A stretch of DNA of 64,000 nucleotides, taken from positions 2,601,501 to 2,665,500 of the forward strand of contig NZ_CP155559.1 in assembly GCF_022095615.2 (NCBI RefSeq), in the 5' to 3' direction. Made by a program: the position numbers and the translations under genes. The DNA comes from Bacillus thuringiensis (GTDB lineage: Bacteria > Bacillota > Bacilli > Bacillales > Bacillaceae_G). Positions 62,404 to 64,000 of this stretch are shown in pieces; the stretch's first letter is position 1, and every line of letters begins with the position of its first letter. Below the pieces are notes generated by a model. The model did not search any database, was not told where the DNA came from, and saw nothing but the letters and a program-made list of their open reading frames with translations.

Positions 62404-62868
62404 CTATTGATTTTCTGAATCTGCTGCTAATTTTTCAAGGTGACCAAGTGATTCTTCTAAATCAAACGAGTTAAACCAACGATAATCTTGTTTATCTAAA
62501 ATACGATAATGCTGACTAATTAGATTTTGTTGTAAACGAAAGTTCCCTTTTTCTTGAATCTGTTTCCACCAGACTTTTCCTCCCAGTGTTTTCTGTTTGG
62601 CGTTGTTCATGCTTTTATGTGCTATAGTTGCAATGACTACTAATGGATCATCTCCTAGACTAGACTGTAAAACTTCGCTGTCCCTAAACAATGCACAAAT
62701 TGCTACGGTATTGGTCCATCCTGCATTTGTTCGTCCCTTCTCAATTTGAACAAGCGTTTTTTTTGAAATACCAAGAACTTCAGCCATTTTTTCCTGTGTG
62801 TATCCTTTTTCCGTACGAATTAACTTTATTCTTGTTGATATGAGTTCGATTGTAAGCTCTTTATTCAA
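62404..62868 (-). CDS. Xre family transcriptional regulator
   Basis: About 154 residues from TTG 62868, six bases after GGGGTG. The HTH is IKLIRTEKGYTQEKMAEVLGISKKTLVQIEKGRTNAGW near residues 15-52. The C-terminal 90 residues (GGKVWWKQIQEKGNFRLQQNLISQHYRILD...) are unlike a standard sensor domain. It probably controls the operon with the membrane protein and the peptide at 62914. Confidence 0.85.
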   Translation of the reverse strand: MNKELTIELISTRIKLIRTEKGYTQEKMAEVLGISKKTLVQIEKGRTNAGWTNTVAICALFRDSEVLQSSLGDDPLVVIATIAHKSMNNAKQKTLGGKVWWKQIQEKGNFRLQQNLISQHYRILDKQDYRWFNSFDLEESLGHLEKLAADSENQ

Positions 62869-62913
62869 TTCTCTCACCCCTGAAAAGTAACTTATGTATT
62901 ATTTAGTGTAATT

Positions 62914-63036
62914 TTACACTATTCCTATTTTGTTATCAACCCATTTTTTTACGTTCACTTTTGTTATTTTAATACAATAAAATAAATCCTCATGAACAAT
63001 CTTTTTTGTACCTATTACTTTCTTTTCTTCTAACAT
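62914..63036 (-). CDS. 40-residue basic peptide ahead of the Xre gene
   Basis: Reads MLEEKKVIGTKKIVHEDLFY and then a basic, aromatic tail ending KKWVDNKIGIV. GCAGGATGCTT precedes the ATG at 63036; an in-frame ATG at 63042 is an alternative. It ends 45 bp before the Xre start on the same strand. No family recognised. Confidence 0.4.
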   Translation of the reverse strand: MLEEKKVIGTKKIVHEDLFYCIKITKVNVKKWVDNKIGIV

Positions 63037-63109
63037 AAGCATCCTGCCCCTTCAATCGCTTTTTACAGACTGGTAAATTATAACTTGGACTATTCATTTA
63101 ACTTTAAAT

Positions 63110-63148
63110 AAAAAAACAGACTGTCACACATGTGCAGTCTGTTTTTTT
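63110..63148 (-). terminator. Terminator after oppA-like gene
   Basis: AAAAAAACAGACTG/CAGTCTGTTTTTTT perfect 14-bp stem. Confidence 0.9.
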
Positions 63149-63154
63149 ATACTT

Positions 63155-64000
63155 TTATTTTTGTACATCTGCCCATTTTAAACTTGTAGCTGGACCGAAT
63201 TGATGTACATATAAATCTTTCACATATGGCCTTTGTAAGTATGATAATCCACGCTGGAATACCGGTACAATTACTGCGTCATCCAGTAACATTTTTTCAG
63301 CATCTTGCATTGCTTTCCAACGAGCTGTTTCATCATTGCCTAATTCTGTTTTAATCTTCTTAATTAACGCATCATATTCTGGATTTGCATATTCTGTATT
63401 ATTCACACTGCTTCCAGAAAGGAATACTTCTAAGTAAGTCATTGGATCTGGATAATCCGGTAACCAGCGTGATAATGACATTTCATATTCTTTCTTTTTC
63501 TCTAGCGCTAGTTTTTGCGTATGTGGTTGTAATTTCACATTTACCTTTAATCCTGGTAAGTTTTTCTCCAGCTCTTCTTTAATATATTCTCCTACTTTTT
63601 TGAAGTTTTCTAAGTCATAGTTTAATAACTCAAGCGTCACTTCATTTGTACCTGTCTCTTGCTTCGCCTTTTCCCAATATTCTTTCGCCTGTTTTACATC
63701 AGTCTTATTAAATTCACCTGTCGTACTTCTAAAATCTTTTTTATCTGGCCCCTTTAAGAATCCTTTTGGTACGTAATAGTTTGCAGCAACCGAACCATCA
63801 TTTAAAAATGAAGTCGCAAGACCTTTCTTATCAAACACTGTACTTAGCGCAAGCCTTGCGTTTTTATTTTTAAGAATTGGTACATTTTCATTGAATCGGA
63901 AGAAGTACATAACCGGATCTGTATATTGTTTTAACTCTTTATTATTTTTATATTTATCTACGAATTCTGTTGAAATGACCGCTCTATCAACTTTATCTGT
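63155..64000 (-). CDS. oppA: Oligopeptide ABC transporter substrate-binding protein, C-terminal part (cut by window edge)
   Basis: The frame is open to base 64000 (about 281 residues seen), so the signal peptide and N-terminal lobe lie outside. RFNENVPILKNKNARLALSTVFDKKGLATSFLNDGSVAANYYVPKGFLKGP, the WLPDYPDPMTYLEVFLSG motif and PVFQRGLSYL near the end are typical of OppA-like solute-binding proteins of SBP_bac_5. It binds extracellular peptides for import. A strong terminator follows. Confidence 0.93.
   Translation of the reverse strand, partial: TDKVDRAVISTEFVDKYKNNKELKQYTDPVMYFFRFNENVPILKNKNARLALSTVFDKKGLATSFLNDGSVAANYYVPKGFLKGPDKKDFRSTTGEFNKTDVKQAKEYWEKAKQETGTNEVTLELLNYDLENFKKVGEYIKEELEKNLPGLKVNVKLQPHTQKLALEKKKEYEMSLSRWLPDYPDPMTYLEVFLSGSSVNNTEYANPEYDALIKKIKTELGNDETARWKAMQDAEKMLLDDAVIVPVFQRGLSYLQRPYVKDLYVHQFGPATSLKWADVQK

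Overview
The window is a low-GC Firmicute chromosome segment with strong purine-rich Shine-Dalgarno sites and frequent TTG/GTG starts. Its gene content (chitin-active AA10 monooxygenases, an SLH-anchored surface protein, opuA-type osmolyte transport, ClpP, HelD, many small GNAT and membrane proteins) points to the Bacillus cereus group. No rRNA, tRNA, CRISPR array or intact prophage was seen. One IS200/IS605-family tnpB element is present.

Layout. 1-2.0 kb: start of a probable AraC-type regulator, divergent from an SDR oxidoreductase and a GrpB-like protein. 2.1-4.7 kb: leftward operon HIT protein - PP2C phosphatase - DUF4181 protein - Nudix pseudogene - DUF4181 protein. 5.4-8.5 kb: glycine betaine ABC transporter, with the binding protein divergent from ATPase and permease. 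8.5-9.8 kb: sigma factor followed by clpP. 10-11.5 kb: ferredoxin, rpiA and an acetyltransferase. 11.6-13 kb: multidomain chitin LPMO. 13.4-18.1 kb: leftward accessory genes (glycosyltransferase, FGE-like protein, kinase-like P-loop protein, DUF2809, methyltransferase, YjbR-like protein). 18.2-19.95 kb: tnpB element with its predicted omega-RNA. 20.4-22 kb: SLH/metallo-beta-lactamase protein plus DUF3006. 22-26.7 kb: GH25 endolysin, acetyltransferases, PadR/HAAS pair, DUF952. 26.7-33.3 kb: HelD, a small regulator with an elaborate promoter, a 43-residue peptide gene, methyltransferase, GGCT-like protein, RecQ. 33.5-38.8 kb: small species-group proteins and two strong hairpins with complementary loops. 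38.8-44.2 kb: M3 peptidase, PpaC, a second LPMO, GNAT, an HD protein and an RsgA remnant. 44.3-55.2 kb: amino acid symporter and a complete hydroxyproline catabolism locus. 55.3-57 kb: YxcD-like pair divergent from a DUF1836 regulator. 57.2-58.8 kb: an RSH protein with an intact hydrolase site and a decayed synthetase domain. 59-64 kb: DedA protein, an orphan DltD, an Xre operon and part of an OppA-type binding protein.

How the genes work together. The clearest system is hydroxyproline use. A proline-racemase-family epimerase makes cis-4-hydroxy-D-proline, a multi-subunit flavin/iron-sulfur dehydrogenase oxidises it, a DapA-family deaminase makes 2-oxoglutarate semialdehyde, and an aldehyde dehydrogenase makes 2-oxoglutarate. 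A sigma-54 activator lies between the two arms, and each arm has a near-perfect -24/-12 promoter. A second racemase-family protein in the leftward arm has lost both catalytic cysteines.

The least explained items are the hydrolase-type RSH protein, the Cys-less racemase homologue, the tnpB variant with non-canonical RuvC-II, the paired hairpins at 34.1-34.25 kb and several peptide genes of 40-53 residues. These functions are read from sequence alone; family names rest on recognised motifs, not on searches.
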